Source: Notolepis coatsorum
Taxonomy: Eukaryota; Chordata; Actinopteri; Aulopiformes; Paralepididae
Assembly: GCA_963971535.1 (NCBI GenBank)
Contig: OZ020591.1
Span: forward strand, 11,178,339 to 11,242,338
Direction of reading: 5' to 3'
Length of the DNA stretch: 64,000 nucleotides
The notes below the pieces were generated by a model that saw nothing but the letters and a program-made list of their open reading frames with translations, searched no databases and was not told the origin of the DNA. The stretch's first letter is position 1, and the number at the start of each line of letters is the position of its first letter. The position numbers and the translations under genes were made by a program. This document shows, one piece after another, positions 44,392-54,517 of the stretch.

Positions 44392-45698
44392 TCAAAACCC
44401 TGAAGGCTTTCGGTCGCCAATTGGAGAGGCTCCATAAAAGATCTGGCCTCACTGTCCACATCGAGGCCTATAAGGACCATGTGCAGACCTACAAGGTAGC
44501 TCTCTCAAAGGCCAAAACAAAATACTATTCCACCCTCATCGGTAACCAGCAAAACCACCCCAGGACACTTCTCCACCATCAACCGGCTACTCCGCCCCCT
44601 CGACCCCCCCGCCCATCTGGTGCCCACAACCTCTGCTCCAGGTTCCTTATCTTCTTCCAGGACAAGGTTAATACCATCTACCAGCAGTTAGTAGTGCCCC
44701 CCTCCTCCCCCTCACCTGCTCTTCCCCCTGGGTGCCCCCCCCAATGCAGCCTCTCCTCCTTCTCCCCGGTGGATGGTCCCCAAGTTGTCAAGCTTATAGC
44801 CTCAGCCAAAGCCTCCACCTGTTCACTCGACCCCATGCCTACTACCCTGGTCAAGATCTGCCTCCCTGCTCTCTGCCCCACCATGGTCAACATCATCAAC
44901 TCCTCACTAGAATCTGGTCTCGTCCCCCCCTGCTTCAAAACAGCCTCCATCACTCCCATCATCAAGAAGCCTGGCCTCGACCCAGATGAGCTAAATAACT
45001 CTGATCTCCAACCTTCCTTTCCTTAGTAAAATCTTGGAAAGAGCAGTGGCCGCCCAACTCCAACAATACATGTCCAACCATGAGCTCTATGAGCCTTTTC
45101 AATCCAGATTCAGAACTCAACACAGCACAGAGACCGACCTCCTCCTTGCAGTTGACTCTGGCCACATTAGCATCCTCATCCTCCTGGACCTTTCTGCAGC
45201 CTTCGACACAGTCTCCCACTCCATCCTCCTCAACCGCCTATCCAACAACCTCGGAATCACTGGCTCAGCACTCTCCTGGTTTCAATCCTACCTCACCACC
45301 CGGACACAGTTTATCACCATCGGCGATTCCAGCTCCACCCCGGCCCCAGTCAACCAAGGCGTCCCCCAAGGCTCTGTACTACCAAATTCTGTTCACCATC
45401 TACATGCTCCCCCTCGGTCAGATCATCCGCCGCCATGGCCTCAGCTTCCACTCCTATGCCGACGACACCTCTCCACCAAACCATCCACCCATCTCCCCCA
45501 CACTCCCTTATCAACTGCCTTCATGAAATAAAAACCTGACTTCCGGTTTAGCACAATATGTAGTGCACGCATTTGGCAATTGCTCCGCTCCCACCAACGT
45601 TAATTTCGTTTAAAAACATTATTTGGACAATACCAAAAGAGAATAGACCACATCGTATGTATTGATAAGACCTTCTACTAACTATATCAAAAGACAAC

Positions 45699-46814
45699 AT
45701 GGGTAAGGATAGAAAGCCGGTAAAGAAACAAGATACGGTAACTTCAGCGGCGCAGAACGAAACAAAAAAAAGAAGACGCGTTCTAACCGACGTGGGTACT
45801 GAGCAGCTGGCGACAAGCCCCGAAGAGGAGAATGAAGAGGAAAATATACCGGGACCATCGACCATGGTCCCCGACGAAGAGTCAATAGATGTCAACATAA
45901 CAGGAGAGACAGGAACAAGCTCCGTGAAAGATAGAGCAGCTGATCTGGATAAGATAATAATAGCAAACAAGTCCAGCGTCACCGTCACTGTTCCTAAATC
46001 ACCAACTGAAACAAGCAGTACTACCACTCCACCCGATTTCAACACACTGACTAACCTGATGAAAGAACAGACTAACCTGATGAAAGAACAGATTACAAAC
46101 ATCGAGGAGCTCAAAGCACACGTCGATGCTAAATTCGATCGCGTAGATGATAAATTAGAAGAAGTCAAGAAAGCGATCGATGCACAGTCCGAGCGAATCA
46201 CGTCAGTGGAGAATATGATGGCAAAAGAGATAGAAAGTGTGAAAGAAGCATGCCGGAGGGAAATACAAGAGGTTAAAAACGAAGCGACGGAGAGGCTACT
46301 AGATTCCCAACGCTACCACAGGCGAAATAACATCCGCATTGTAGGGCTTGATGAAGCAGTAAATTGCGAAGACGCCAACTTTCCAACAGTGCTATCAGCG
46401 ATTTTGGGTAACAACCCTCCAAACACAGTGCCGGAAGTGGACCAAGTTTACAGAATCGGTCCTCGGGGGCAAAGAAACATCGGGCCAAGAGTCATCATTG
46501 TTACTCTGCGGAAGACTTCAATAAGGGATGACATCATCAAATTTGCTCGCATCCAACGTGGGAATCTGAAATATGGTGATAAATCAATATTTATCTACGA
46601 AGATCTGAGCAAAGACGCCATCGCTCGACGTCTACCATACAAGGAGGTGATGCAGAAGTTCAAATCTGGTCACAAGCCAAGGCTATCATACCCGGCGCTG
46701 TTAACGATCGTGGGCAGTGACGGCCACAGGTTTGGTTTATACACACCTAAAGATGCTGAGGATTATTTGAATCGACATGGAGCAGATACCCCAAGGCAGG
46801 ACGACAATGCCTGA
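45699..46814 (+). CDS. L1 ORF1 RNA-binding protein, intact
   Basis: 371 codons from MGKDRKPVKKQ. Residues 1-100 are low complexity. About 105-190 is a coiled coil that contains the exact direct repeat TNLMKEQ (twice) and KFDRVDDKLEEVKKAIDAQ. The RRM-like domain follows from RRNNIRIVGLDEAV (about residue 205), with VYRIGPRGQRNIGPRVI and the C-terminal domain (KSGHKPRLSYPA). This is the L1 ORF1 layout: trimerising coil, RRM, CTD. It binds its own RNA. The frame has no stop or shift. Confidence 0.92.
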   Translation: MGKDRKPVKKQDTVTSAAQNETKKRRRVLTDVGTEQLATSPEEENEEENIPGPSTMVPDEESIDVNITGETGTSSVKDRAADLDKIIIANKSSVTVTVPKSPTETSSTTTPPDFNTLTNLMKEQTNLMKEQITNIEELKAHVDAKFDRVDDKLEEVKKAIDAQSERITSVENMMAKEIESVKEACRREIQEVKNEATERLLDSQRYHRRNNIRIVGLDEAVNCEDANFPTVLSAILGNNPPNTVPEVDQVYRIGPRGQRNIGPRVIIVTLRKTSIRDDIIKFARIQRGNLKYGDKSIFIYEDLSKDAIARRLPYKEVMQKFKSGHKPRLSYPALLTIVGSDGHRFGLYTPKDAEDYLNRHGADTPRQDDNA

Positions 46815-47977
46815 AAACAGATAAGCCTCTTTCTCAGTGTATATCAGTATTAGAATGACTTTATTGTGTTCATCAAGGTAGCAGACGATATGCAGGCCGT
46901 CTATAACAATGCGTACTGTGTATAATACGATCTGTAATACATTATAATTTCAGACTCTGGTCTCCGGGGAGACAAATACATATCATTGCAAAAAGATCAA
47001 TCTGGAATATTCTGGGTTTATCGCTCGAATGCCCTGGGTCTCTTAGATCATTCTGGAACATAACAACAGTCTATTGCACTAGTATATTCTACAACCTTCT
47101 AGAATATAATGCACCATGACAACGAAGGCCTACAACTCTAACATTAAACATCCGGTGTGTATATACATAGCAGATAATCAATTGAATGAAGTTCAATCAG
47201 TCCTTAATAATACTTTAAAAATCAACCACACCTAAACGTATGAACACTACAAGGTTATTCTAACAATTTAAGTAATCACTCCACTGATGAAGTGACTGGC
47301 ACATTGAAGCTCTAAAAGGCTCTGATTTTCTATTTTATCCAATCAGTTAATTCGGTTCTAGTGGCTTCTCCACGCTGATTATTATTCTATCTCTCATTCC
47401 TTATCTATATCTTTCTTTTCTTTTTTCTTTTTTTTTCTTCTCATTATTCTATTTTTTATCTATCTTTTAACTTACATTGTTCTTTTCCATTGTTCTTCAC
47501 ATTAAGGTGTCAATATTTCTCTACAATCTTTTCCTTTTTCCTGACTTTCCTACATGTTAGTAGAGGGTTCAAATGAATATGTCGATGAAAGTTTATTCTC
47601 TTTTTTTATTTTTATTTTTTGTCATTTATCACAATATTTCATTACAGTAAGGGAAGGTGCAAGACCAAAAGCGACATTCTATTGCAATAGAATGAAAATG
47701 TTAGATCCTATGGCAATTAGCATAGGAAGATTAGGATTACAATGCTCAGTTTGGGCAATCCGGTGGACTAAGGGAGAGAGTCATTCGCGGAGGATGTGTT
47801 TTTGGAACACATGCCTGTACGACTCTCTGGGCGAGGGGAAAATAGGGGATTTTTATTTGTATATATATATGTTTTTAAGCTCGGCTCTCAACGGGACCTC
47901 ATTAATTGGATGTACATCTATTGTAGCTTCGCACTCCAGAAGCATTACCAAAAACCACACAAAAACATGCATAGATT
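46815..47977 (+). other. L1 inter-ORF spacer
   Basis: 1163 bp of AT-rich sequence between ORF1 stop and ORF2 start, long for an L1. Open frames such as 47554-47985 have no recognised motifs and are not supported. Confidence 0.55.
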
Positions 47978-50900
47978 ATGGCTAGTTTGAATATAATGGT
48001 ATGGAACACCGGTGGGATAAACAAACAACACAAACGCAAAAGCGTGCTCACACTGATGAAAAAAGAACATGTGGACGTGGCTCTATTAAGCGAAACGCAC
48101 ATTTTAGAGGAAGACATAAATACGTTAGCGGATAACATATACCATAATATTAGTCACTCTTCTTTTGGTACGAGAACTAGAGGTGTAGCCATAGTCGTCA
48201 GACGTAAATTAAATATCGAATTGAAAGGGGTATGGTCGGATGCGGAGGGGCGTATAACTATAGCTAGGATTATACACAATAACAGGAAAATTGCGTTGGC
48301 AGCGGTATATGCCCCAAATTTGTAAGGAAGTGGGTTTCTTCACTTCACTAACCGGAGAAATGTTAAACCATCCCGAGTACTCATATATAATAGGTGCGGA
48401 TTTTAATGCCATTTGGAATCCAAGGATGGACAAATCTTACCTTGCCTTTTCCAGCGAACAAAAAAATTCATCTAAAGCATTAAAAGATTGGTCAAAGTCT
48501 ACAGGGGTAATTGATTTATGGCGTTCACTTAATCCCATGACCCGTAAGTACTCCTGCCGTTCGGCGAGACACAACACATTATCCAGAATTGATTACGTCT
48601 TTGCATCCCCGAGAATATTTGATAAATATGAAGTGGAAATGATACCCAATGCGCTATCAGATCACTGTTACTTAATCCTGAAAGCAACATTTGGTACACT
48701 ATCTTCCCGGGCCCCAAGATGGCGTTTTAATACTATGCTGCTTAACAACAAGGAATTCATTACACAAATTAAAGAAGCTCTCACAGTATTCCTACGGGAT
48801 AATGCAAACGCGGAGCAAGACCCCAGAATATTATGGATGTCGGTAAAGGGTATGATCAAGGATTTCACGGATAGATTTTCCTCCATATTGCGCAAAAATC
48901 AATGCACAAAACTATCTGAAATGGAAACGCTTTACTCAACGCTTTTTAATTCTTTAAAATACAACAACTCTACTAGACTAGAAAACCAAGTTAACATTCT
49001 AAAGACAGAGATCAAAGCAATATACAGACAAAAATCGGAAATGCAAATACGCAGCACAAGACAACAGCAGTATTTCCAAGGTTCTAAACCTAGTCACCTA
49101 TTAGCCATGCGATTAAGAATTAATGCAAAATTTGCAGATATAACTGCCATTAGAAAACAACAAGTACTTGTAACAGACCCCAAAATAATAAACGATACAT
49201 TCAAAGAATTCTACTCCGACTTGTATAATTCAGAAACGACCTTTGATCAAAACAAATTAGACACATATCTTAATCAAATTACTCTCCCTAAACTTTCAGA
49301 GGACGACTCTAAACAGTTAGAAGCACCGATCACAGGGCGGTTAGGTGGCCGAGCGGAGATTACGTTCGTCACCAGCCCCGGAGCTGTGAGCTCGATTCGC
49401 CTGTTCGAATCCAGCTCACAGCTCCGGGGTTGTCACCAGCTTGGCTGGCCGTCTGCACTGATACAATTGGCTGTATCAGAGGGTGGGAGAAGCTGGCGGG
49501 GTGGGTCCGGGTCGTTGTAAACAGCGACTCCTACAGTTCGGTCGGGGCGCCTGCTAAGCGCGGATTGGACGTGAGGGGGATAGTGTGGTCCTCCCACACG
49601 CTACGCCCTCTCAATGAGAATCCGCGCTGCCAGGTGAAAAGAAGCGGTGATTGGCTGGACGTGTGTCGGAGGAAGCACGTGGTAGCCTCCACTCTCCCAG
49701 ATGATCTGACTGTGGGGGGTAAGTGCGCAGCGATCAGGAAGGGACTGGGAATTGGCATACGACTAACATTGGGATGGGAGAAAATCGGAGGAAAATGGAG
49801 GGGGAAAAAGACCAAAAAAAGAAGAAAAAAAAAAGCACCGATCACATTAGAAGAACTCGAGAAGGCCATATCCGGAATGAAAAACGGTAAGGCTCCGGGA
49901 AAAGACGGTATCCCATCAGAAATGTACCTTTCTTGCTGGGACATATTTGGACCCTTATTACTAAATATGATCTTATACTCAGTCAAGGAGGGGAGCTTCC
50001 ATAAACACCACAATATCGCACTCATTTCAGTCCTTCTCAAAAAAGACAAAGACCCCACTGAGTGCGGTAGTTACCGTCCTTTAAGCCTCCTCGGAACCGA
50101 TGTCAAACTGTACTCTAAGATATTAGCCATCAGATTGCAAAAGCATATGACGTCTTTAGTTCATCCGGACCAAACTGGCTTCATAAAAGGTCGCCTGATC
50201 AATGATAACATAAGGCGAATACTGCACGTACTAGATGCAGACAAAGAGGACACCACACCTAAGGCGATGCTATCCCTGGATGCTATGAAAGCATTTGACA
50301 GGCTGGAATGGTCGTTTCTATGGGCAGTATTAGAAAGGATGGGCTTAGGAAAAGGATTCATTGATAAGATTAAAGTACTTTACAAGGACCCATCGGCCAT
50401 GATTACAACAGGCACATTCATCTCCGAAATCTTTCCGGTATCACGCTCAGCCAGACAGGGTTGCCCTCTTAGTCCCGGACTATTCGATCTATCATTAGAG
50501 CCTTTAGCACAATTTATAAGACAATCCCAACACATAGAACCAATCGTAATCAAGGGCACACAACATAAAATTAGTTTATATGCGGACGACGTAATATTGT
50601 TCATGCAAAACCCCAACACCACATTGCCGCATCTACTCAAGTTGATAGAGAACTTTGGTGATTTATCGGGATTTAAAATAAATTGGCCGAAGTCGGCTTT
50701 CCTTCCTCTTAACATCCGTGCAAAAAAAGACACAACCCTCCCAGGTTCGATACCCATGGTTAAACATTTTAGATGCTTGGGTGTGGAAATATTTCCCACC
50801 ATAAGACAAACGGTGAAGCACAATTACACAAAAATACAGAACAAAATCAAAGACGACCTGGACAGGTGGGCAAAACTTAAAAACTCAGTACAGGCAAGGG

Positions 50901-52255
50901 TATCAATAATTAAGATGGATGTATTACCAAGAATCAATTTCATCAGCTCAATGCTACCGTTACCTCCTCCAGAGGGCTACTGGAAAAGATTACAATCCTC
51001 CACATACACATTTATTTGGAATAACAAACCACCTCGCATAAAAAGATCCACCGCACAGAGAAATAAAGCAGACGGTGGCATGGCAGTTCCAGATTTTTTA
51101 CAATATTTTAAGGCTTTCACATTAAGACCATTGAAAATATGGTTTGATCCCCAGGCTTTGGTATCTTGGAGAGAATTAGAAGAAAACATAGTAGCCCCAC
51201 AGAGACTGAAAGACATAGCACACACTAAACTTTCAATCAAGCATTGTGAGCGGGAATTTGGCCCCATAATTACCCATGCAATCAGAACATGGCGGGAAAC
51301 ACAAAAGAAATATCCTAACCCCCAAAAATGGCATAATCACACTCCCATATTCAATAACAATGCACTCTTAATGGGAAAACGCCCTATAAGATTCCCTATA
51401 TGGGAAGAGCAAGGCATACACTCATTAGGGGATATTTTTAATAACCAGGGCTTATGTAGTTATGGCGAAATATGCACAAAGTTTAACCTCACCGAGTCCA
51501 CATGGCTTTTTTACATACAGTTACGACTATGTCTGAGATCTCACGGTGTTCCATTACTCATACCAATTGAACACCACAGATACCACAAATTTTTCTATGA
51601 AAGAGAAACATTGGGAGGTTTTGTATCAGGTTTTTATTATCAATTACTGACGTCCTCGTATGAAACCCTTCAACTAGACACTGTTTGGAGGAGGGATATA
51701 CCAGACCTGGAAAATGACTTTGATTGGCAAGGAGCCTGGGCAAATGTCCGACTTACATCAAGGAACCCGGATCATCAACAAATCAATCTGAACTATATTC
51801 ACAGGGCATACTTGACTCCTATAAGACTGTGCAGAATGTGGCTTAAACAAGACTCCAAATGCTCCCAATGTACAAATGGGGAAGAAGGAACATTTATGCA
51901 CATGTATTGGGACTGCCCACCAGTTAAGGCATTCTGGAAAGATGTGTCCCAACAATTATCAAAACTCGTGTCTTGGAATATACCTGTACACCCCTCGGTA
52001 TTACTATTGAATGATGTTTTTGAGTTTGCAGTGAATCCACAGCTAAAGAGATTGGTTTTATCGGGTATCACAGTAGCTAAAAAGCTGATCGCATCACGCT
52101 GGTTTCAACCGGAAAAAATGTGCCGGAAAGTTTGGTTTCTTACATATCTCGATGTGATATATCAAGAAATATCTACAGCAAGAATTCTGGGTCTCAATGA
52201 ATCCAAAATGTCATTGTGGGTAGAAGTGGTGGAGAGAATAAAAGCTAGCTTATAA
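47978..52255 (+). pseudogene. L1 ORF2: endonuclease, RT, C-terminal domain; one frameshift and a SINE
   Basis: Start MASLNIMVWNTGGINKQHK. The endonuclease shows LLSETHI, AAVYAPN, then after a frameshift near 48320 GADFNAIWN and SDHCYL (near 48655). The frame is then cut at 49334 by the SINE and resumes at 49847 (LEELEKAISGMKNGKAPGKDG). RT: LSLDAMKAFDRLEWSFL (near 50275), RQGCPLSPGLFDLS, SLYADDVILFM (near 50580). A Cys-His region CSQCTNGEEGTFMHMYWDC lies near 51860-51910. The frame from 49847 to the stop at 52255 is uninterrupted. It would nick the target and reverse-transcribe. Confidence 0.93.
49335..49832 (+). mobile_element. tRNA-derived SINE, copy 2, in L1 ORF2
   Basis: 498 bp with the perfect 14-bp duplication AAGCACCGATCACA (49321-49334 and 49833-49846) and an A-rich tail. 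Head: GGTGGCCGAGCGG (A box, tRNA-Ser/Leu-like, near 49344) and GTTCGAATCC (B box, 49403). Between them lies a 17-bp inverted repeat (49376-49392 and 49413-49429), so the head folds as a strong hairpin. The body matches copy 1 at 37105-37582. The insertion shifts the ORF2 frame. Confidence 0.92.
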
Positions 52256-53108
52256 TGGTAGTGTCTGGTAGGAGTGAGGGATAATGGAGGTACTATCCAA
52301 GAGGGGGTCCGGGAGGGGGGGGTTCGAGCTGGAGCATATGTGTGTAGGGTTTTAGAAAATAGGTATTAGGGGTATATTCTATACTAACATTTATATAATT
52401 GTAATTTCGCTGGATATACACTGTATACGGTTAAAATGTTATTATAGACTATTTTTGTTTTATCTTGTTTCTGTACTTACATGTATTTTAACCACCTTGA
52501 CTGAAAGTTTCAATATGCATTATGTGTTGAGTACTGACTTTTAATAATTTTTGTTTTGCAATAATAAAAAAAATATAAAAAAAAAAAAAATGAAATAAAA
52601 ACCTGGATGTCATCTAATCTTCTCAAACTCAACAACAATAAAACTGAGCTCATGGTTGTGGCACCCAAGGCCCTGCTCCGGAAGGTTGGGGATCTCACCC
52701 TCAACATAGATGGCTGCTCCATCTGCCCATCCCCAAAGGTCCGCAACCTGGGCGTTATCCTCGACCCCACCCTTTCCTATCAAGCCCATGTCAGTTCCGT
52801 CACCAAATCCGCCTTCTTCCACCTCAGAAACATCTCCAGACTCCGACCATCACTTTTCCGACTCCACAGCTGAGACCCTCATCCACGCCTTTGTAACCTC
52901 CCGCCTGGACTACTGTAACGGGGTCCTGTCCGGGGTCCCAAGCAAAACCCTGGACAGACTCCAGTATGTTCAAAATTCAGCTGCCAGGGTTCTAACCCGC
53001 ACCAAACCCTGGCAGCACATCACCCCCACCCTCATCCACCTTCACTGGCTCCCCATCAAATCCTGCATCACCTACAAAACCCTCCTGCTCACCTACAAAT
53101 CCCTTCAC

Positions 53109-53542
53109 TGTAGAAGCAGAAACCGACTTGGTGGATTTATATATTATTATTATATATATATTATATTATATATTAGAACCATGCACTGTTTAGACTGTCT
53201 TATTTATGTTTGGACACTAGAGGGCTCACCACCCATTACAGCCCCACCTCTATAAGTAGCCTAGCTAATTACTGTGATCCCATGCACCTGCTGAGGATTT
53301 ACCTTAAAACCTGTCTCACTGTTGGAACTGACCATGGAGCAATTGACGACTGTTCTGATTTAACCCTTCATTCACTATCATTTACCTTTGGACAACAATA
53401 AACCCTGTAAACCGTACCAGCAGCAAACTTTGGACATTCAATTCATTCAACATCACAACTTTGGTACAGCATGAAGAGAAATAATTGCGGGTGCATCGTG
53501 GACGACTGTCAGCACACCCAGGAATGACAGTCGGCCACTACA
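53109..53542 (+). repeat. 5' LTR of the pol-less element
   Basis: Contains an AT-rich (TATTA)n stretch, a TATA box TATAAG at 53251-53256 and AATAAA at 53397-53402, so U3-R-U5 can be read. The TATA is TAGA in the 3' LTR. Confidence 0.93.
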
Positions 53543-54391
53543 AAGTTCTCATGAAAGAAGTACGTGGGGCTACAAAGTTTTAAGGTCTCATGAAAGAAGA
53601 ACGTGAGTACAAAGTTTGAAAGTTCCCTGACGACAGAAGAACGTGAGTGAAAAGAAGAAAGTTTGAAAGTTCCCTCACGACAGAAGAACATGAGTGAAAA
53701 GAAGAAAGTTTGAAAGTCCCCCCACGACAGAAGAACGTGAGTGAAAAGGAGGAAAAATATCCTCGTGAAAGAAGGATGTGTGAGTGAGTACAAAGTTGGA
53801 AAAACTCCTCACTATAGAAGGACATGTGAGTATAAAGTTGGATAACCTCCCTCACCAAGGAAAAGCGGAGGTAAGAAGATCTTTAAGTAATACCTCTGTT
53901 GAGGAAGAACTGGATAACGGATTTTGAAGGACGTGGCCTACCGCGATGTGAAATTGTTTGGTGGACGCTGCTGTATTTATGAATGGAACTTGCGAACGCT
54001 GTGGAGCATTCTAGCGTCGGACTAATTCAATTGTGATGCTGTGGATTATAGAACGGACTATGCGCCGTATTAGAAGTAGAACCATCGCAATTATATTGTC
54101 TGGTCGTGTGGAAACGACACTAAATATGACGCAATGGACTGTATGATTTAATTCCGATACATACAGCAGTGGACAACGCAACGGAGAATTAAGTGTGGAA
54201 CCATTGCAATTAATGTTACTCTGGACGTGTGGAAACGGAATAACGTTGGCACATTGGCTATAAAAAAAGCTATAACTACATTACTGCATTCATAAGCAGG
54301 AAGAAACGCAAACCCTCTTTGACGTCACGCTAAGTGAATGCAACATTCAAATTACAAAAGGATAAATAAAAAATAAAAAGAATAAATAACA
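53543..54391 (+). other. Leader of the pol-less LTR element with 5' repeats
   Basis: 53543-53760 holds four to five imperfect ~50-bp units (ACGACAGAAGAACGTGAGTG, AAGAAAGTTTGAAAGT). The remainder has paired motifs such as GGTCGTGTGGAAACG and GGACGTGTGGAAACG about 120 bp apart. No long ORF, though many stops occur in all frames. It may carry packaging signals, which is inference. Confidence 0.6.
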
Positions 54392-54517
54392 ATGTCTGAA
54401 GCCAAGATGAGGAAGAGGCAAACCAGCAAATCTGTACGCTTTGCCCATTTATACGCTTTAAACCTTAAAGATTTGAAATTGGAATTGGAAAGAATAAAAT
54501 ATCTGAAGCCAAGATGA
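54392..54517 (+). CDS. 41-codon upstream ORF overlapping the main ORF start
   Basis: Reads MSEAKMRKRQ to IKYLKPR and stops at TGA 54515-54517, which overlaps the next ATG (54514) as ATGA. It contains LNLKDLKLELER, which resembles the first helix of a SAP domain and recurs as VNLKDLRHELET in the main ORF. The segment around its ATG (TCTGAAGCCAAGATGA) is repeated 107 bp later at the main start, so the arrangement arose by a tandem duplication. Coding status is uncertain. Confidence 0.5.
   Translation: MSEAKMRKRQTSKSVRFAHLYALNLKDLKLELERIKYLKPR

Larger units (their letters stand above)
45539..52590 (+). mobile_element. Tx1/L1-like LINE, apparently full length, carrying a SINE
   Basis: Bounded by the perfect 15-bp duplication TGAAATAAAAACCTG (45524-45538 and 52591-52605) and ending in an A-rich tail (52566-52590). 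It has a 160-bp leader, ORF1, a 1.16 kb spacer, ORF2 and a 335-bp 3' UTR. Removing the SINE leaves about 6.5 kb. Only one frameshift (near 48320) is seen besides the SINE. Other pieces of the same or a close family are at 1981-2149, 11432-11950 and 56750-57933. Confidence 0.95.

Noticed and set aside
43995..44480. Opposing frames of 130-161 residues in the minisatellite
   Set aside because: Pure products of the 48-bp repeat. No start, context or motif supports coding.
47554..47985. 143-codon frame before L1 ORF2
   Set aside because: No motif, AT-rich, and it overlaps the ORF2 start in another frame. Not supported as a third L1 ORF.
49430..49846. The first ~139 codons of the long frame 49430-52255
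   Set aside because: They translate the SINE tail, not L1 protein. L1 ORF2 resumes only after 49846.
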